The position numbers and the translations under genes are program-made. Below, in pieces: positions 60,091 to 64,000 of a stretch of DNA of 64,000 bases. Numbering within the stretch: position 1 is the stretch's first letter; each line of letters starts with the position of its first letter. Source of the stretch: Zhengitettix transpicula (Eukaryota; Arthropoda; Insecta; Orthoptera; Tetrigidae); NCBI GenBank assembly GCA_037074705.1, contig CM073591.1:164080032-164144031 (forward strand), given 5' to 3'. The notes under the pieces are model-generated. The model made no database searches, had not been told where the DNA came from, and saw only the letters and a program-made list of their open reading frames with translations.

Positions 60091-63000
60091 TAACAGGTCG
60101 ACGGAAGAGCCGGTTAAAGTTAACATGGAAGAGAAGCGATTCCACTAATATCTACAATCAGACTTTATCTGAGTAAATCTTATGTCCGGTATTTGGCCTG
60201 GGCATAAATCTAAACATTTAATGTTGTTCATACTTCATACCTGTGTTATTATTAATTTATTGCCGAATAGATAAAATTTTAATGTTACAATATATGTCAG
60301 ACCAAATCTAAAGTTCATCAAGATTTTTTTTATCTAGCTTTCTTCGCCTAATAATAAAGCTTTCATTTACCTTACTATTGTGTTCATCGAGAACTAATTA
60401 AGCAATTGATTACCGCACATGGGAGTTCACACTCCGTTTCTAGAAATAAACCAAGACAATATTGACTAACGGAACCGAATACTTCAAGGAGTATAATATA
60501 GGATCACTGTTCGGCATCTCAGTTCAATTGAAAACAACCTCTGTTGATAAAATAATCACAACTAAAATTTATCGATGTGTATGATATCTGTGGACACTCA
60601 CTCAAGTGTTACGTATTTTAATCTTTACGTAGCTGTAAAATGTGGTTAGTGAGAAAGTACTACACTAAAAGAGCTAATAAGTTACTCGCAACAATGGTCT
60701 CCACAGACCAAGTAATAAAACTACTACTTTCATGTCTATTCTTGACAACAAATATTTTATTCACTTATCAATACTTACCCCTTACAAAAAAAATCTAGAG
60801 AGGCTAAATTTTAATTTTTTTTCTTCTGGTTGTTTATGAGAATTTACGATAAACTCAAAGTTATTTACCAATTAAGAGAAAAACTCTTCAGTCGAACATA
60901 CGCAAAGCGAATATAATCCTTGCTCAAAAGTTTAAAATAATTAATAAAGTTAAAAATATCAGCCTGACAGTCAGTCAAGAATTCATAAGGCATGAATTCG
61001 GATGCATTATGATTAATTCCAAACTGAAATTCATAAATTCTAATCAATGTACTGACAAAAACATTTTATTTTCTATACATTATTTCATTGTATTTAATAT
61101 TTTATAAAAATAAAAAAATTATCCAATGATTTATTTTCTTGCATATTAATAACTTATACTGTATATCTTTCTAAGCGCATTGAACAAAATTGGCATCTTT
61201 GATTTGGTCTTGTTAAACGCAGATTTTACAAACTGTGCTCCTACTTTCATATAATGCGTCAGTCTCTGAGAAGCCCTGCAAATTACTTTCGAGTCGAATT
61301 CCGCGAATATCGGACCGTGTCTCTGGATCCCATGATACGCTAAGGTTCCACTAAATTCTATTGCCTGAGAAAAAAAAATTCACCTCCTCGTCTATTATAT
61401 TCGAAATTTTATCATTTTTTCATTCTATCTTTTACTACAAAATTCTATCGTTCTTTCAATAATAAATTTCTTATGATTGTCCGTTGGGTGGCCTAGTTTA
61501 AGGGGTCTGTTTCTCCCATTCAGTCAATGTATGGGTGATTGCTTCATTACTACAGTACCGTGAGTACGACTATTGTTTCAAAATGTCTATATAGTACACA
61601 CATTAAAGGCCGTGGTGCACACTATCGGCTCGTCGATGACCAAAATGCATAAGCAATGTCCAATCAATTTTATACAATGAACCAGGTTCAAAAGGATACA
61701 ATCTTAATTTATACATGTAAATGAAGTAATTCTGTCAGTATAAAACTCATTCTCCCCATTGACTACCAGAAATTATACTTAAAAATAACGTAACAGTACG
61801 TACTGAAATAAATAATCTGTTACATAATTTATTCCAAAATTTAGGCTAGCGAAAATTACGTAAAAAATATTCTGTAAGCAAAGTTTTTATTTAATTTAGG
61901 ACATTAGATAATTTTTTTATTTGCAGTAGAGTGAATATATCTCTGATTGGGCGCGCAAAAAATAATTCTGAATGTAAAAATAACATTAATTGTGGTCAGT
62001 ATATCTAAAATACATTATATTAAGAACTGAAATACAATAAATATTCCAGTGATATTGGAGTTTCAGTAATGAACGGAATTCTTTAATGAAAAGTTTTAGT
62101 TGTAGCGCTTATTTTACCGCCATAAAATTAACATTTTACTTTTAAGATTCAGGATCTCGATAACTGTCAAACCAGCGGCGGTGTTTCTGACTTGGGGATG
62201 CGAATTTACAAGAGATGAGAAATTTCAAATGCATCAATCTTCTTAGATGAGTAGTTCTTAAGATGAGAGGTAAAAATGTTGGAACTTTTCATTTTATACA
62301 ACCTGACTATAGACTATCGTCCATCTTGCAGAAAATAATATAAACTTGTATGAAGGTCGAATATTTACGTGAATTGAGTGACGTCAGAGTTAACGCCACT
62401 CAGCCTGAGGGTAAATATTAGTTGTTTGTTTAAATTTTATATTTACAGAGGAACTTATATAATTTATAAATGTGGAAAGAATTGATTATGTTAAATAAAT
62501 TATGTTTGGAAGAAAGAGATATGATGAACCATCATAACTCAAAACAATATATTCAAATATATGTGTATATAATAGTTATGTACATTGAGAATTTCATGTG
62601 CAATAATTTCACGTGAATAATAAAAAAGGCAGCCAAAGTTATATATATTTTTTTGCTTAATCGTACAGTTAATTATTTATTTGCCACATAATACAATTTT
62701 TCGTGTATTTGACAAAGTTTAAAAAATAATTACACAAAAAATTACTGATATATAGATTTTTCATTATATATAAAAGGAACCGTGTCAGTAGTGTCCAATT
62801 TGTATCGGGATATTTTAAAAATAATTTCGGTATACTACAAACTCACAAATCTCTCACAAAAGACAAATTGCGAATTAATTAATTTTTTAATAGAGTAGTA
62901 CCCAACTTCTTTATTACCAACCACATATTATAAGTTAAGTAAATATCTACAATGCAAATAATCACAGCTAAATACAGTCACCTTTGAAGACTGGAACATT

Positions 63001-64000
63001 ACAGCCACTGGAATATGCAATTTATGCCCACATTTTCAGGAGTTTAAACATTTTATTGAGCCGAAGACATCTTTCAACACCGCACTTAAGGATTTTATAA
63101 CGCTGTAAACGCCATATTAAACAGTCGCTGCTTATTGCGGCCCGCTTATTGTATTAAAGCAGGTATTAGATAGCTTCCAGACCAACTAGCGGTGACTTCG
63201 GAACGAAGAGTATACATTTTAATGGAATTGCAGTTAACTTTGAGTACAGCTGTTTCAGAAAGGCGACTTCGGTTTTACGTGTCTTAACGTTTATGATGTA
63301 AATATGGCAACAATAAATTGATGGAAAGACGCTTCGCTGTTAAATCTTGGTAGTAGTCTTCTGAGTTGTGAATGCATAAACTTCGAAGCCTGTAATGGTG
63401 ACTTAAACGCGTATTCTTCGTTGCACGACTCTGTAGCTGTAATTTATTTTTACAAAATAAATGAAATTATTATACAAATTAACGCTATTGACTTCACGTA
63501 TTGCTTCAGTAACTTCATATTCTACTATTGAATGAACAATTAAACGACAGAATGTAATATAGTTCCGTATACCGTATCCATATCAATTAAATGTAGTTAA
63601 ATTAAATAATCATTATTCAGAATTGTAACTATTAGGGGACAGAATATTATTTAAACTATTCTCATAACTCAAAATAAAATCGACACCAATTTTTATGCTC
63701 ATGTAACGTCTTAATTTATCAAAATATTACGTCAGTATATTTCTTTATAGGAGAGAACTAATATAAGGATAAGTTTGAACTTCTATAGAAATTAGGATTC
63801 CGTACTTGAATACTCCATCATCGCATTGGATGGTAATCCAATATTTCTAACTTTTTGGCATCCAAAATTATATAATGTCATACTAGACAATTATGTTGAT
63901 TGAAATGTCAGTCGTCATATTCACATATATTACCAAGATTACCATCATTTTCTTGTACAAAAATATTGTAGTTTATGAATTCCATCATCACTTTCAAAGC
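60091..64000. other. AT-rich stretch, no gene seen
   Basis: A weak A-box-like TGGCCTAGTTTAAGG at 61,491-61,505 has no B box at the right distance. Nothing else is recognisable. Confidence 0.45.

Noticed and set aside
61480..61560. tRNA-like A box TGGCCTAGTTTAAGG
   Set aside because: No B box at the expected distance.

Overview
This window looks like non-coding DNA from an animal genome, most likely an insect. It is strongly AT-rich, has no bacterial gene packing, and carries relics of transposon classes typical of arthropods: a mariner transposase, LINE reverse transcriptase, a Helitron-type helicase, tRNA-derived SINEs and LTR-like elements. The GC-rich A-tailed repeat that recurs here might be recognisable in a polyneopteran such as a cockroach, termite or stick insect, but I cannot confirm the species. 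I found no intact protein-coding host gene and no intact tRNA or rRNA gene. The longest open frames (153, 142, 140 and 121 codons) are transposon relics, lie inside repeats, or resemble nothing I recognise. The window could be intergenic or lie inside a very long intron.

Layout. 1-9 kb: a GC-rich repeat family called R1 here (copies near 1.2, 3.7, 5.1 and 5.8 kb), one LTR-like element called R2 (1640-2666), and an internally duplicated repeat near 7 kb. 9-20 kb: a TATA-bearing island, a tRNA-derived SINE at 9.7 kb, one R1 copy in the opposite orientation at 13.3 kb, a CpG-richer patch with a perfect NRF-1-type palindrome at 16.06 kb, and an unassigned GC-richer island at 17.5 kb. 20-36 kb: mostly featureless, with a broken Helitron-type helicase (25.9 kb), an R2-related element with three tandem 3' tails (27.2-28.2 kb) and a decayed LINE 3' end (32.8-33.3 kb). 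36-45 kb: an inverted pair of ~285-bp repeats 6.3 kb apart that carry a hammerhead-like motif, a dead mariner at 39.3 kb, a nest of R2 elements in AT microsatellites (40.2-41.8 kb) and a cluster of three R1 copies (43.6-44.6 kb). 45-64 kb: a cluster of C/EBP-like palindromes (47.3 kb), a SINE-like relic (48.5 kb), a LINE reverse transcriptase fragment (49.3 kb), a ~29-bp minisatellite (55.7 kb), and an R2 element in a 54-bp (AT)n tract between two copies of another repeat (55.6-58.0 kb).

The most interesting structure is the R2 family. Its bodies are about 0.56-1.0 kb, run from TGTAAT to ATTACA (TG...CA ends like LTRs), and mostly sit directly in (AT)n tracts. They end in 0, 1 or 3 copies of a 49-63-bp tail whose start resembles a retroviral-type primer-binding site. 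Nothing here supports a CRISPR, operon, riboswitch or other prokaryotic system.
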